Source of the DNA: Microvirga pudoricolor
GTDB lineage: Bacteria; Pseudomonadota; Alphaproteobacteria; Rhizobiales; Beijerinckiaceae
Length of the DNA stretch: 64,000 nucleotides
Reading direction: 5' to 3'
NCBI RefSeq assembly: GCF_016892705.1
Contig: NZ_JAFEMB010000008.1
Span: forward strand, 62,001-126,000
A model generated the notes under the pieces. The model was given only the letters and a program-made list of their open reading frames with translations, was not told the origin of the DNA and ran no database searches. Below, piece after piece: positions 48,831 through 58,327 of the stretch. Positions within the stretch are counted from its first letter, which is position 1, and each line of letters begins with the position of its first letter. The position numbers were made by a program, and so were the translations under genes.

Positions 48831-49619
48831 TCAGTCGATATCGAGGTCCACCATCACGGGCACGTGGTCGGACGGCTTGTCCCAGCCGCGCACTTCCTTG
48901 CGGATCGAAGCGGTCCTGAGCCTGTCGGCCGCCTGAGGCGAGAGAAGCAGGTGGTCGATGCGGATGCCGTTATTCCGCTGGAATGCGCCCGCCTGATAGT
49001 CCCAGAAGGTATAGAGCCCCTCTCCGTCGCTGCAGGCCCGGACGGCGTCGGTCAGGCCCAGGCTCGTCAGCGTTCGCAGCTTGGCGCGGCTCTCGGGCTG
49101 GAACAGCGCGTCACCGGTCCAGCCATCCGGATTGGCGGCGTCCTTGGGCTCGGGAATCACATTGTAGTCCCCGCACAGAACCAGCGGCTCCTCGAGCGTC
49201 AGGAGACCCTCCGCGTGCCGGGTCAGGCGGTCGAACCAGGAGAGCTTGTAGTCGAATTTCGGCGTGCCGATGGGGTTGCCGTTGGGGAGGTAGATGGACG
49301 CGACCCGGAGGACCCGGCCGTCGTCGGTCGAGACCACGCCCTCGAGATAGCGGGCCTGCTCGTCCGTTTCGTCTCCCGGAAGACCCCGGCGGATCTCCTC
49401 TAGAGGCTTCTTCGAGAGGATCGCCACGCCGTTATAGGCCTTCTGGCCATGGGTGACGACATTGTAACCCAGGCCCTCCACTTCTGCCCGCGGGAAGGCC
49501 TCGTCCATGCATTTCAGCTCTTGCAAGCACAGCACGTCCGGCTCGGCGCTCCGCACGAAGGTTGCAAGATGCTCCAGGCGCTGCTTGATGGAGTTCACGT
49601 TCCAGGTGGCGATCCGCAT
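48831..49619 (-). CDS. xthA: Exodeoxyribonuclease III
   Basis: 262 residues of the exonuclease/endonuclease/phosphatase fold. Key blocks are IATWNVNSIKQRL, LCLQELKCMDE (metal Glu), CGDYNVIPEPKDA (Asp/Asn) and SDHVPVMVDL (catalytic Asp-His). It cleaves at abasic sites and degrades 3' DNA ends in base-excision repair. It is convergent with the exoR-like gene, 9 bases between them. Confidence 0.94.
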   Translation of the reverse strand: MRIATWNVNSIKQRLEHLATFVRSAEPDVLCLQELKCMDEAFPRAEVEGLGYNVVTHGQKAYNGVAILSKKPLEEIRRGLPGDETDEQARYLEGVVSTDDGRVLRVASIYLPNGNPIGTPKFDYKLSWFDRLTRHAEGLLTLEEPLVLCGDYNVIPEPKDAANPDGWTGDALFQPESRAKLRTLTSLGLTDAVRACSDGEGLYTFWDYQAGAFQRNNGIRIDHLLLSPQAADRLRTASIRKEVRGWDKPSDHVPVMVDLDID

Positions 49620-49714
49620 TGGCTCTGTCTCTGCTGGGCTTCCACACGTTTCATGGGATTTTCATCGCGGGCTGGCAAGGTGGAACGCGCCTTCATCCCC
49701 ACGGTTGCCCCGTC

Positions 49715-50395
49715 ATGTCCGAATCCTGGCTTACCCCTGTCGATCACTACTGCGAGCGAGCCGGCGTCGGGTTCTGGGCCGAGCCACTCAATGCAATATC
49801 CAACGCGGCATTCATCCTGGCGGCACTGGCCGCCTTCCTGCTCTGGCGGGGCAGGGAGGAGCGGGACTGGCCCGGCCTGTGCCTGATCGCAGTCGCCTTC
49901 AGCGTCGGGATCGGCAGTTTTCTGTTTCACACCTTGGCCAACCGGTGGTCGCTGCTCGCTGACGTCGTGCCCATCGGGCTGTTCATCTACGGCTATTTCT
50001 ACCTGGCGATGCGGCGCTACCTCGGCCTCGGACGGGTAGGAGCAGGCCTCGCGACCGGTTCGTTCGTCATCTTCAACATGAACTTCGGCCGCCTCTGGTT
50101 CGGGCTCTTGTCAGGCCCGGGACTGAACGGCTCGGTTGGGTACATTCCCGCCGTCCTGGCGCTCTTCGGCGTCGGGCTCGCCTGTCTGGCCCTCGACCGG
50201 CGAGGACCTGGGCTTGCGCTCGCAGGCGCGGGTTCCGTCTTCGCGGTGTCTCTCGCCTTCCGGTCCGCTGACGCCGCAGCCTGTGCGGCCATCCCCATCG
50301 GCACCCACTTCCTGTGGCATGGGCTGAATGCTTGTGTTCTCTACGTTCTCATGCGAGCCGCCATCCTCTATGGGGGCCGGAACAGTCCCGCATGA
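49715..50395 (+). CDS. Ceramidase-like membrane hydrolase (CREST superfamily)
   Basis: 226 residues from ATG 49715. Several hydrophobic helices carry the family signature: HYCERAGVGFWAEPLNAISNAAFI, then GSFLFHTLAN and LLADVVPI, and late GTHFLWHGLNA. Together these hold the Ser, His, Asp and HxxxH metal-site residues of alkaline ceramidase/CREST enzymes. A role in amide-linked membrane lipid turnover is inferred; the bacterial substrate is unknown. It may be followed in an operon by the DHFR-like gene, 10 bases downstream. Confidence 0.85.
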   Translation: MSESWLTPVDHYCERAGVGFWAEPLNAISNAAFILAALAAFLLWRGREERDWPGLCLIAVAFSVGIGSFLFHTLANRWSLLADVVPIGLFIYGYFYLAMRRYLGLGRVGAGLATGSFVIFNMNFGRLWFGLLSGPGLNGSVGYIPAVLALFGVGLACLALDRRGPGLALAGAGSVFAVSLAFRSADAAACAAIPIGTHFLWHGLNACVLYVLMRAAILYGGRNSPA

Positions 50396-50405
50396 AGGAG
50401 CCCAG

Positions 50406-50978
50406 GTGAGCGGTATCGAGATTCATGGCTATGCCATCGTGACGGATGACGACCGGATCGCGGATGAAGGGGGCCGGATGCCGGACGTCCTGCGCAACGA
50501 AGCCGATTGGGCCTATTTCCAGGCCGGGCTCGACGAAGCCGACCTGAGCGCGCTCGGACGTCTTGGGCATGAGGCCAATCCCAACCGACGCAACCGCCCC
50601 AGGCTCGTCCTGTCCTCTGCCGCCACTGGCCTGGAGAAACGGCCAGACGCTTGGTGGTGGAACCCATCGGCCCTGTCCTGGGACAGCGTGGCCGAGACGG
50701 TCCTGCCCCAAGGAGGGCGGGTGGCGGTGCCGGGCGGCAAGAGAGTGTTCGATCTCTTTCTCGCCATCGGATACGACGCATTCCACCTATCCCGCGCCCA
50801 TGGTTCACGCCTGCGCGGGGGCATTGCCCTGTTCGAAGCTTGCGACCGGGGGATGAGCGCCGAGGAGGTCCTTGCCTCCCATGGCCTCGATCAAGGGCCG
50901 CCGCAGGTCCTGGATCCCGACGGCCCAGTGACCTTGGCTGTTTGGCGGCCTGCAACTCTGGGCCAGCCAAGACGTTGA
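50406..50978 (+). CDS. Dihydrofolate-reductase/RibD-like fold protein
   Basis: 190 residues from GTG 50406 with AAGGAG just upstream. N-terminal IHGYAIVTDDDRIAD is followed by ADWAYFQAGLDEADLSALGR (split from longer context) and VAVPGGKRVFDLFLAIGYDAFHLSR. These resemble the RibD C-terminal/DHFR superfamily NADPH-binding layout, but catalytic residues are not certain. Function unknown. It is adjacent to the ceramidase-like gene, likely the same transcript. Confidence 0.7.
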   Translation: MSGIEIHGYAIVTDDDRIADEGGRMPDVLRNEADWAYFQAGLDEADLSALGRLGHEANPNRRNRPRLVLSSAATGLEKRPDAWWWNPSALSWDSVAETVLPQGGRVAVPGGKRVFDLFLAIGYDAFHLSRAHGSRLRGGIALFEACDRGMSAEEVLASHGLDQGPPQVLDPDGPVTLAVWRPATLGQPRR

Positions 50979-51010
50979 CGGTCATCGATGGATTTCCGGG
51001 ATTGAGAACG

Positions 51011-51478
51011 ATGCGCCTGTTTGCGACGACAGCCATGATCGCCACGCTGGCCCTGGCCGGGTCGGCTCTGGCCCAGAGCGGAGGCTCCAGTTCTGGCGGC
51101 TCGGGCGGGTCTTCTGGTGGGTCTTCCGGCTCTTCAAGTTCCGTAGGGTCACCCGGTTCGGCGGGCGCCACTTCGGGAACGCCAGGAGGTTCTGGGGTGG
51201 GTTCTCCGGGTTCTGCCCCGAGCACATTGTCGGCGCCGACCCCTCCGCCCGGCACGGAAGGGAGCAGCGGCAGCCCCGCGACGGGCAATTCCGCCACCGG
51301 TGCCGTCAACCGGGCCGGCGGGTCGGATGCTGCGGGAGGCGTCGGTCCGGGCGGTGGTGGGCGGGCAACAGGCGGCGCGACGCTGGAGCCCCAGAAGACG
51401 GATCGGGAGCGCGAATTGGACCGCCAGGCGCGGCGGATCGACGAGAAGGTGCGCCGCGGCATTTGTCAGGGATGTTAA
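51011..51478 (+). CDS. Secreted glycine/serine-rich low-complexity protein
   Basis: 155 residues. A signal peptide ends ALAQS (about residue 22). About 90 residues of Gly/Ser/Pro-rich low-complexity sequence (SGGSSSGGSGGSSGGSS) follow, and then a charged C-terminal helix ending in a Cys pair (ICQGC). No domain is known. It is similar in design to the proline-rich protein at 22 kb (signal peptide, low-complexity centre, charged helix). Confidence 0.72.
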   Translation: MRLFATTAMIATLALAGSALAQSGGSSSGGSGGSSGGSSGSSSSVGSPGSAGATSGTPGGSGVGSPGSAPSTLSAPTPPPGTEGSSGSPATGNSATGAVNRAGGSDAAGGVGPGGGGRATGGATLEPQKTDRERELDRQARRIDEKVRRGICQGC

Positions 51479-51522
51479 GCGATATTCCTGAGGCGCTTAG
51501 AGGTTAAATTTCTGGCGAAGCT

Positions 51523-51547
51523 TGAACCTCCGAACCCGAAGGCTGTT
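51523..51547 (+). promoter_or_regulatory. Candidate EcfG-type general stress promoter
   Basis: TGAAC (51523-51527) followed after 16 bases by TGTT (51544-51547), each one base away from the alphaproteobacterial EcfG consensus GGAAC-N16/17-CGTT. It lies about 40 bases before the small hydrophilic gene. Speculative. Confidence 0.35.
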
Positions 51548-51585
51548 GGTAACTGGGGTTGGGTCCACAGACGAAAGGAACCGTC

Positions 51586-51747
51586 ATGGCTCAGCATCAA
51601 AACGATCAGACCCAGAAGAACAAAGGCAGCCAGCAGCAGCAGGGGAATCAGCCCAACAAGCCGATGGGCAACCCGCAAGGCCGTCAGCAGGACGCTAACA
51701 AGCAGTCCCAGCAGGGCCAACGCGATCCTGGCCAGCACCAGAAATAA
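51586..51747 (+). CDS. Small glutamine/asparagine-rich hydrophilic protein
   Basis: 53 residues from ATG 51586 behind AAAGGA; nearly a third of residues are Gln (NKGSQQQQGNQ, KQSQQGQRDPG), with Lys and Asp, and no hydrophobic core. It is probably intrinsically disordered, of the kind often induced by stress. A hairpin terminator follows 18 bases after the stop. The upstream EcfG-like site fits a stress role, but this is inference. Confidence 0.68.
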   Translation: MAQHQNDQTQKNKGSQQQQGNQPNKPMGNPQGRQQDANKQSQQGQRDPGQHQK

Positions 51748-51764
51748 CGGCTCACCAGTGCCGG

Positions 51765-51785
51765 AGCGGGGCTGATGGCCCCGCT
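51765..51785. terminator. Terminator after small Gln-rich gene
   Basis: AGCGGGGC (51765-51772), loop TGATG, GCCCCGCT (51778-51785), followed by TCGTT. It sits between two convergent genes and may serve both strands. Confidence 0.65.
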
Positions 51786-51797
51786 TCGTTGTAGGCC

Positions 51798-52745
51798 TCA
51801 GGAGGACGCGCGGTTGAGGGCCTCGACGTCTTCGCCGTCTAGCTTGAGCTGCGTTGATGCGATCAGGTCCCGGGTCTGCTCCACCGACGTCGCGCTGGCG
51901 ATCGGGGCCGTCAGGCCCGGCCGGGCCATGAGCCAGGCGAGGGCGACCTGGGCTGGGTTCGCTCCATGCTTCCGCGAGACCGCATCCAACGCTGCCAGGA
52001 TCCGACGCCCCCGGTCGTTCAGGTACTTTTCCATCCGTCCGCCGCGCTGGCTCTTGCCGAAATCCGCTTCCGAACGGTATTTGCCTGTGAGAAAGCCACT
52101 CGCGAGGCCGTAATAGGGAATGACCCCGATCTCGTTTTCCCGGCAATAGCCCTCGAGGTCCGCTTCGTATTCGGACCTGTCATACAGATTGTAGAGAGGT
52201 TGGAGGCTCTCGTAACGCGGCAATCCTTCCTTCGCGCTGATCTGCTGCGCTGAGGCGAGCCGCTCCCGCGTGAAGTTCGACGCCCCGATGGCCCGCACCT
52301 TCCCGTCGCGGATCAGGTCCGCGTAGGCCGAGAGCGTCTCCTCCTGCGGCGTGTCCGGGTCGTCCCAATGCGACTGGTAGAGGTCGATCCGGTCGGTTTG
52401 GAGACGCTTCAGGGACTCCTCAACGGCGGAGCGGATATACGCCTTCGACAGCCCCTTGCGGCCCGGTCCCATCTCGGACGCTACCTTGGTGGCCAGGATG
52501 ACCTTATCGCGATTGCCGCGCTCCTTCATCCACTTCCCGATAATGGTCTCCGACTCGCCGCCCTTATGGCCCGGCACCCAGCTCGAATACACGTCGGCCG
52601 TGTCGATGAACGTGAGGCCTGCCTCGGCGAACGCGTCCAGTACCTTGAAGGACGTAGTCTCGTCGGCCGTCCAGCCGAAAACGTTGCTGCCGATGCAAAG
52701 CGTCGGTACCGTGAGGCCGGAGCGGCCGAGTTGACGGTGTTCCAT
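51798..52745 (-). CDS. Aldo/keto reductase
   Basis: 315 residues from ATG 52745 ([11 protein letters not shown]). The catalytic tetrad is visible: Asp and Tyr in DTADVYSSW, Lys in ILATKVAS and His in YQSHWDD. NADPH-binding [10 protein letters not shown] and the C-terminal [10 protein letters not shown] are also conserved. It reduces aldehydes or ketones; it is most like the YajO/PdxI-type general reductases. The substrate is not predictable. It is convergent with the small Gln-rich gene. Confidence 0.9.
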   Translation of the reverse strand: MEHRQLGRSGLTVPTLCIGSNVFGWTADETTSFKVLDAFAEAGLTFIDTADVYSSWVPGHKGGESETIIGKWMKERGNRDKVILATKVASEMGPGRKGLSKAYIRSAVEESLKRLQTDRIDLYQSHWDDPDTPQEETLSAYADLIRDGKVRAIGASNFTRERLASAQQISAKEGLPRYESLQPLYNLYDRSEYEADLEGYCRENEIGVIPYYGLASGFLTGKYRSEADFGKSQRGGRMEKYLNDRGRRILAALDAVSRKHGANPAQVALAWLMARPGLTAPIASATSVEQTRDLIASTQLKLDGEDVEALNRASS

Positions 52746-52867
52746 ATCGCACTCCTTGTGACGGAGACGATCTGTGGCAGGGCAGCCATTCCGCAAGGCC
52801 ATGCCTGAGCAGGGCAGGGATGCCTATATGCGGGGGATCGGCCCGTGCGGCCCCATCGGAAACCATC

Positions 52868-53866
52868 ATGCTGCCTCTGTCCGTTCTCGACCTTTCCTTC
52901 GTGGCTGCCGGCTCGACGCCCGCCGATGCCCTGCGCAACACCCTCGATCTGGCCTCACACGTGGATGGGCTTGGCTACACACGGTTCTGGGTGGCCGAGC
53001 ACCATAACCTGCCCTCCGTGGCGAGCGGAGCGCCAGAGATCATGATCGGCCAGATCGCGGCCGTGACGGAACGCATCCGCGTCGGATCGGGAGGCGTGAT
53101 GCTGCCGAACCATGCCCCTCTCATGGTCGCCGAGCGCTTCAAGCTACTCGAGGCCTTGTATCCCGGGCGCATCGACCTCGGCCTCGGACGCGCTCCCGGC
53201 ACGGATCCGGTCACCTCTTATGCCTTGCGCCGCCTGCAGGAGGAGCGCGGGCGGGACGATTTCTGGGAGCGCCTGCAGGAACTCATGCTCCTCGAGACAC
53301 GCTCCTTCCCGGACGGCCATCCGTTCCGGAAGATCGAGGTCATGCCGTCCGGAGTGCCCTTGCCGCCGATCTGGCTGCTGGGGTCGAGCGATTACAGCGC
53401 GCATCTGTCGGCGAGGCTCGGCCTGGGATTCGCCTTCGCGCATCATTTCGCGAACCATGACGCTGAAGACAGCATGATGAGCTACCGCCGTGGGTTTCAA
53501 CCCTCCCAGTGGCGCGAGACACCGCATGCCATCCTGGCCACGGCCGTGATCTGCGCCGAGACCGACGAAGAGGCTGAGCGCCTCGCTTCCAGCGCGGACT
53601 ACAATTTCGTTCTGCGGATGCGGGGCGAGTTCGGCCCCATTCCGAGGCCGGATGACGCGCTGGCTTATCCCTACAGCGATTCGGAGCGCGCCCTCGTCCG
53701 CCGGAACCGGGAGCGTCTCTTCGTCGGCAGTCCCGATACGGTGCGCGAATTGCTGCGTCCGCTGATCGAGGCGACTGAGCCCGACGAGCTCATGATCACG
53801 GCTGCGGTGCACGACCACGCCGCACGCAAGCGCTCCTATGAACTGCTGGTTGGCCTGTTCGACTGA
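52868..53866 (+). CDS. Luciferase-like (LLM class) flavin monooxygenase
   Basis: 332 residues from ATG 52868. Bacterial-luciferase-like TIM barrel with [36 protein letters not shown] and [13 protein letters not shown], closest to YhbW-type enzymes. It uses reduced flavin; the substrate is unknown. It is divergent from the aldo/keto reductase (123 bases apart) and its end overlaps the convergent brkB-like gene by 31 bases. Confidence 0.89.
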   Translation: MLPLSVLDLSFVAAGSTPADALRNTLDLASHVDGLGYTRFWVAEHHNLPSVASGAPEIMIGQIAAVTERIRVGSGGVMLPNHAPLMVAERFKLLEALYPGRIDLGLGRAPGTDPVTSYALRRLQEERGRDDFWERLQELMLLETRSFPDGHPFRKIEVMPSGVPLPPIWLLGSSDYSAHLSARLGLGFAFAHHFANHDAEDSMMSYRRGFQPSQWRETPHAILATAVICAETDEEAERLASSADYNFVLRMRGEFGPIPRPDDALAYPYSDSERALVRRNRERLFVGSPDTVRELLRPLIEATEPDELMITAAVHDHAARKRSYELLVGLFD

Positions 53867-54849
53867 AGCGCGAGGGCTGGCGCCGCCCGCTCGACCGGAT
53901 TGGCCTCGTCGGAGGGGTGGTGAGCCTTGTCGCGGCGGCTGCCCCGGTTTTCCGCGTAGGCCTTGGTGAACTCGGCTCCGAAGAGCAGGATGAGAGCCGA
54001 GTAGTAGATCCAGAGCAGGATCGTGATGATGGACGCGGCGGCTCCGTAGGCGGATGCGACGCCGCTCCGCCCCAGGTAGTACCCGATCAGGAACTTGCCG
54101 ATGGTGAACAACAGGGCCGTCACCACGGCCCCGGCGGCGACGTCATGCCATGTCAGGCGCACGGCTGGCAGGACCTTGAAGATCATGGCGAAGAGCAGGG
54201 TGGAGACGGCGAAGGCCACGAGGCTGTTGAGAACCCACAGCACCGTCTTCGCGCCGGAAAAGCCCGCTTCGAGATAGGCGCCGAGCGCAGACAGGCCCGT
54301 ATCGATGATGAGCGAGGCCATCAGCAGGAACCCGATGCCCAGCACGAAGGCCAGGCTGAGGAGCCGGGTCCGGATGAAGGCCATGATGCCGTAAGCCTCG
54401 GGGGCCTTCACCTTCCAGATGATGTTGAGATCGTCCTGGAGTTCCACCACTGCGCCCGTGACCAGGAGAAGGAAGGTTGTCAGTCCGATGGCGGTGCCGA
54501 CGATGCCCGAGCCCACATTGCTGGCGCTGACGATCAGCGCTTCGATCGCGGCAGCGGACGATCCGCCGATCAATCCGCCCAACTCCGTCACGATGGCGCC
54601 CTGTGCGGCCTCGCGCCCGAAGGCGAGGGCGGCCACCGCGATGGCGGCCAGGAGCATCGGCGCAAGCGAGAACACGGTGAAGAATGCGATGGACGCCCCA
54701 AGGCTCATGGCCCGGTCGTTCCACCAACCGATGAAAGCCGTCTTCAGCAGTTGCACCATATCCGACGCCATGCCCGGCCCATGTCTCCCGTCCAACCGAG
54801 AACCGGCAGCCGTTCCCAATGGTTCCGCTTGGGCGTCAGGCTTAGGCAT
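53836..54849 (-). CDS. YihY/BrkB-family membrane protein
   Basis: About 337 residues from ATG 54849; GTG 54876 or ATG 54771 are alternatives without a clear ribosome site. Six membrane helices of the YihY/BrkB family are present: [21 protein letters not shown] near the start and the glycine-rich [26 protein letters not shown] late. Formerly called RNase BN by mistake; function is likely transport or envelope-related. Its 3' end overlaps the convergent monooxygenase gene by 31 bases. Confidence 0.88.
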   Translation of the reverse strand: MPKPDAQAEPLGTAAGSRLDGRHGPGMASDMVQLLKTAFIGWWNDRAMSLGASIAFFTVFSLAPMLLAAIAVAALAFGREAAQGAIVTELGGLIGGSSAAAIEALIVSASNVGSGIVGTAIGLTTFLLLVTGAVVELQDDLNIIWKVKAPEAYGIMAFIRTRLLSLAFVLGIGFLLMASLIIDTGLSALGAYLEAGFSGAKTVLWVLNSLVAFAVSTLLFAMIFKVLPAVRLTWHDVAAGAVVTALLFTIGKFLIGYYLGRSGVASAYGAAASIITILLWIYYSALILLFGAEFTKAYAENRGSRRDKAHHPSDEANPVERAAPALALQSNRPTSSS

Positions 54850-54911
54850 AAGGTTTGGGCTTGAGGGCGGGGGCACGCGCCATAATTATCGGGGGAGACA
54901 GGGGAGGCGGC

Positions 54912-55670
54912 ATGAGGTTGGGCCTCGGACGGATCGGCGCTGGAGCGCTCTTGCTCATGGTCGCCGCTGGGCCAGTTTTTGCCCAGCCGGCGTCGCCACC
55001 GCTGCCCCCGCCGCGCCCGGATCGCCCCGCCGTGAAGCCGGCTGAGCCAACCGGAGACGCCGTAAAGGATTCCGGCAAGCGCGCGGATGACGCGAAACCC
55101 ACGGACGCCGCACCGCCCGACAAGGAGCAACTCGCCGAGGATGCCGCCTGCCGGGACAGGCTGACGGCCCTCGGCATCAAATTCGAGACCCGGCCGCCCG
55201 TTCGTGACGAGGCCTGCAGCGTGCGAAACCCCGTCATGGTGTCCCAATTGCCGGGGGGCATCGCTCTGTCGCCTGCCTCCCTGATGACCTGTCCGCTCGC
55301 GGAGGCGCTCGCACGCTGGACCGGCGATTCCGTGAAGGCGCAGGCTGACAAGGCCTTCCAGACCTCCGTCACGAAACTGGCGATCGGCACCTCCTATCAG
55401 TGCCGGAACCAGACCTCGGGAAGCAAGCTCAGCGAGCATGCCTTCGGCAACGGCGTCGACATCATGGGATTTGAGTTCGCCAAGCGCAAAGCGCTCACGG
55501 TGGACTTCCAGAAGATCGACTCGCCCGAGGCGGCCTTTCAGGAAAGCGTCCGTTCGGAGGCCTGCAAGGTGTTCACCACCGTGCTCGGACCCGGATCCGA
55601 TGAGGCGCACGGGAACCACCTCCACCTCGACCTGCGGGAGCGGAAGGGCGATTACCGGATTTGCCAGTAG
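54912..55670 (+). CDS. Extensin-like family protein (M15-peptidase-like fold)
   Basis: 252 residues. A signal peptide (to about residue 24) and a Pro-rich stretch precede the extensin-like C-terminal domain. Conserved cysteines (CRDRL, DEACSV, MTCPLAE, SYQCRN, SEACKV) indicate disulfides. The SEHAFGNGVDI and HGNHLHLDL motifs match zinc ligands of D-Ala-D-Ala peptidases, suggesting a role in the cell wall. It is 59 bases ahead of an L,D-transpeptidase gene on the same strand. Confidence 0.87.
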   Translation: MRLGLGRIGAGALLLMVAAGPVFAQPASPPLPPPRPDRPAVKPAEPTGDAVKDSGKRADDAKPTDAAPPDKEQLAEDAACRDRLTALGIKFETRPPVRDEACSVRNPVMVSQLPGGIALSPASLMTCPLAEALARWTGDSVKAQADKAFQTSVTKLAIGTSYQCRNQTSGSKLSEHAFGNGVDIMGFEFAKRKALTVDFQKIDSPEAAFQESVRSEACKVFTTVLGPGSDEAHGNHLHLDLRERKGDYRICQ

Positions 55671-55729
55671 GGCGAGGGAACACGGCGGCGGCCTCGCTTC
55701 TTTATGTCGGCGCAAGGATGGAGTGTCGG

Positions 55730-56719
55730 ATGAAGCGTATGGTTTGGATTGCGGCTTTCGCCATGGGGATCGGTTCGGCTTGGGCGGCGGGTTCCGAAGG
55801 GCTGGCGCCCGACACCATCAATCAAGCCACCTTCTCGACCAAACCGAACGCCGGAAAAGGAAAGATCGATCCGGTCATCCTCAAGGCCCAGGTCCTGCTC
55901 GACAGGGCCCGCTTCTCGCCCGGCGTCGTGGACGGACATGACGGAGATAATCTGCGGAACGCGCTCCGGTCCTTCGGCGAGGCCCGCGACGCCCGCAACG
56001 ACGGAAAAATCGACGAAGCCGTCTGGTCCAAGCTGAACGAGACCTCGTCCGATCCCGTCGTGACCGAATACACCATCACCGACGAGGACCTGAAAGGTCC
56101 ATTCGTCGAAAAGATTCCGGATGGCCTCGAGGAGCAGGCCGGTCTCGAGCGCCTCTCCTACACGTCTCCGGCCGAGATGCTGGCCGAGCGCTTTCACATG
56201 GACCAGGACCTGCTGAAAGCACTCAATCCCGGCAAGGCTTTCGACAAGGCGGGCACGGCTATCGTGGTGGCCAACGTATTGGCAAGCCGCGCCGAACATG
56301 ACGGGAAAGTCGCGAAAATTGAAGTCGACAAAGGCCGTCACCTCTTGCGCGCCCTGGGCGAGGACGGCTCGCTGATCGCGGTCTATCCCGCGTCCATCGG
56401 CAGCGAAGAGAAACCTGCTCCAAGCGGGTCTCACAAGGTGCAGGGCATCGCCCGCAACCCGACATACACCTACAATCCGGATTACAAATTCAAGGGCGTG
56501 AAGGCCAAGGAGAAATTCGTGGTCAAGCCTGGCCCCAACAATCCCGTCGGCTCCACCTGGATCGATCTCTCCATCGACTCCTTCGGCATCCACGGTACCC
56601 CCGACCCCGACAAGGTGGGCAAGGCCTATTCGCAAGGCTGCGTGCGCCTGACGAACTGGGACGTCGAGGCGCTTGCCAAGATGGTCAAGAAGGGAACGAC
56701 CGTGACATTCCTCGACTGA
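55730..56719 (+). CDS. L,D-transpeptidase (YkuD/ErfK family)
   Basis: 329 residues with a signal peptide (about residues 1-19). The N-terminal region (to about 110) looks like a peptidoglycan-binding-like segment, followed by a LysM-like part and the YkuD domain (about 205-329). The active site has His288 (GIHGTPDP) and nucleophile Cys304 in SQGCVRLTN, with Gln in place of the usual His of SHGCVRL. It forms 3-3 cross-links or anchors proteins to peptidoglycan. Probably co-expressed with the extensin-like gene. Confidence 0.91.
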   Translation: MKRMVWIAAFAMGIGSAWAAGSEGLAPDTINQATFSTKPNAGKGKIDPVILKAQVLLDRARFSPGVVDGHDGDNLRNALRSFGEARDARNDGKIDEAVWSKLNETSSDPVVTEYTITDEDLKGPFVEKIPDGLEEQAGLERLSYTSPAEMLAERFHMDQDLLKALNPGKAFDKAGTAIVVANVLASRAEHDGKVAKIEVDKGRHLLRALGEDGSLIAVYPASIGSEEKPAPSGSHKVQGIARNPTYTYNPDYKFKGVKAKEKFVVKPGPNNPVGSTWIDLSIDSFGIHGTPDPDKVGKAYSQGCVRLTNWDVEALAKMVKKGTTVTFLD

Positions 56720-56826
56720 CGGCCTCCCGCGTTCCTCACCTGGCCGGCAGGGATCATGCGTCGCCCTAACCGGGACGGTCCTGGCGATATGTTGCCTTCA
56801 GGGCTCCAGGACGCCATAGTTCCGGG

Positions 56827-57183
56827 ATGACGAAGCCCCTCGACCATGACGCCTATATCGCTGCCGCACCAGAGCATCTAAGGGTCATGCTGGTCCAAGT
56901 TCGAGACCAGCTCGCGCGGACGCTGCCGGATGCGGAGGCAGTCATCAAGTACGATATGCCCGGATTTCAGATCGACGGCATGATCATCGCGGGTTACGCG
57001 GCCTTCAGCAAGCAATGCGGGCTGTATGTCGACCCCGCTGCGATTGCCGCCCATGCCGACGAGATCGCAGCATCCAAACTCAAGGCGAGCAAGACCGGGA
57101 TTACGTTCTCGGCTAGTCGGCCCATCACGGGTGACCTCGTCGAAAAGCTCGCTATCGGCTCGCGGCGGCAAAAGGGCTTCTAG
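56827..57183 (+). CDS. DUF1801 family protein (YdhG/iron-chaperone-like fold)
   Basis: 118 residues. The pattern IKYDMPGFQIDGMIIAGYAAFSKQCGLYV and TFSASRPITGDLVEKL is typical of DUF1801 proteins, relatives of the frataxin-like YdhG. There is no signal peptide. No experimental function can be assigned. Confidence 0.85.
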   Translation: MTKPLDHDAYIAAAPEHLRVMLVQVRDQLARTLPDAEAVIKYDMPGFQIDGMIIAGYAAFSKQCGLYVDPAAIAAHADEIAASKLKASKTGITFSASRPITGDLVEKLAIGSRRQKGF

Positions 57184-57526
57184 CGTCGGCCATGCTCTGG
57201 TCTCCCGCTCGGTCCGATCCGGAGGCGGGGCCATGTCGACTTGAGACGATCATGCGGCTCAAGCAATTCGTTCTCCAGAAACGCGGTGAAATCCGCGACG
57301 ATCCAAGCCTGAAATTGCTGCGGATGCGTCAAGCATTCGCAAGCAGTTGCGGCGGCTGCGAAGCAATAGAATTCAGTAGACGCAAGTCGAATACCTTCTT
57401 GCAGTCGAACGTCTTGACACGCGACGGTTGCGGCGGCCTAATTTGGTCAATTGGCCAGACCACTTTCAAGTTGGGGCCCCGCCGCAACGACGGCGCCAGG
57501 GATGGGAACGTTTGCAGGAGAGGCCC
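57184..57526. other. Regulatory region upstream of GntR-TRAP operon
   Basis: 343 bases. ORFs here are short or run on into the GntR gene in other frames without ribosome sites. It should carry the promoter of the sugar-acid operon; a candidate operator is listed separately. Confidence 0.5.
57444..57462 (+). promoter_or_regulatory. Candidate GntR/FCD operator
   Basis: Inverted repeat TGGTC (57444-57448) and GACCA (57458-57462) with nine bases between, 64 bases before the regulator start. TGGT/ACCA half-sites are usual for FadR-subfamily regulators, although the spacing here is longer than the most common form. Autoregulation is inferred. Confidence 0.4.
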
Positions 57527-58327
57527 TTGCCGCTCAAGGCCGTCGAACCGCGTCGACTCTACCGCCAGATCGCCGATCAGCTCCGCGAACTGATCGAGAA
57601 CGGTGAGTTTCCCGTGGGCGGACGTCTGCCGTCGGAGCGCGAACTCGCGGACAGCCTCGGCGTGTCGCGCCCCAGCGTTCGCGAGGCGCTTATCGCCCTC
57701 GAGGTCGAGGGTTTGGTGCGGATCGTCGTCGGGTCGGGGATCTACGTTCTGGAGACATCGGCGCGGCGGATCCCCTGGCGCAAATCCGTCGAGCCCCCGG
57801 AGGGTCCGTTCGAGGTCCTTCATGCCAGGGAGATCGTGGAATCCTCCGTGGCCGGAGAGGCCGCCAGACTTGCCAAATCCTTCCACGTGCGGGTTCTCGA
57901 CGACATTCTCGACCGCATGGGACGCAACGGCGCGGACAGCCGATGGATCGAACTTGACCGCGAGTTTCACGTCGCCATCGCGGCATCCATCGAGAACGGC
58001 GTGCTGGCCCGCTTCGTGGGACAGTTGTTCGACCAGCGGATCAACCCGTATTTTCAGCAGCTCGCCAGTTATTTCGAGAATGCCAATACGTGGCGGCAAG
58101 CGCTCGATGAGCACAGGGCCATCCGCGACGCGATCGCGAGCGGCGACGCCGGGGCGGCTCAAGCGGCCATGCGTCGCCACCTGAAGCTCTCGGCCGAGCG
58201 CTTCACGCGAGGCTTCGGGGAGGCTCCGTCCTCCCCGCCAGGAACGGGCCCGGCGCCCGGCCACAGCAGGCAGGCGGAGGATCCGCAGACCCTGCCAACC
58301 AAAACCACCAGGAGGAAGCAAAGATGA
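57527..58327 (+). CDS. GntR-family (FadR/FCD) transcriptional regulator
   Basis: 266 residues from TTG 57527, preceded by AGGAG; TTG 57428 is an upstream alternative. A winged helix (LYRQIADQLRELIENGEFPVGGRLPS in part, and SERELADSLGVSRPSVREAL) is followed by an all-alpha FCD domain (about 95-225) with metal-binding His/Asp. It should sense a sugar acid and control the TRAP and dehydrogenase genes. Its stop overlaps the dctP start by 4 bases (ATGA). Confidence 0.91.
   Translation: MPLKAVEPRRLYRQIADQLRELIENGEFPVGGRLPSERELADSLGVSRPSVREALIALEVEGLVRIVVGSGIYVLETSARRIPWRKSVEPPEGPFEVLHAREIVESSVAGEAARLAKSFHVRVLDDILDRMGRNGADSRWIELDREFHVAIAASIENGVLARFVGQLFDQRINPYFQQLASYFENANTWRQALDEHRAIRDAIASGDAGAAQAAMRRHLKLSAERFTRGFGEAPSSPPGTGPAPGHSRQAEDPQTLPTKTTRRKQR

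Noticed and set aside
57252..57593. Plus-strand frame starting at ATG 57252
   Set aside because: It reads into the GntR gene in the wrong frame and has no convincing ribosome site or domain.
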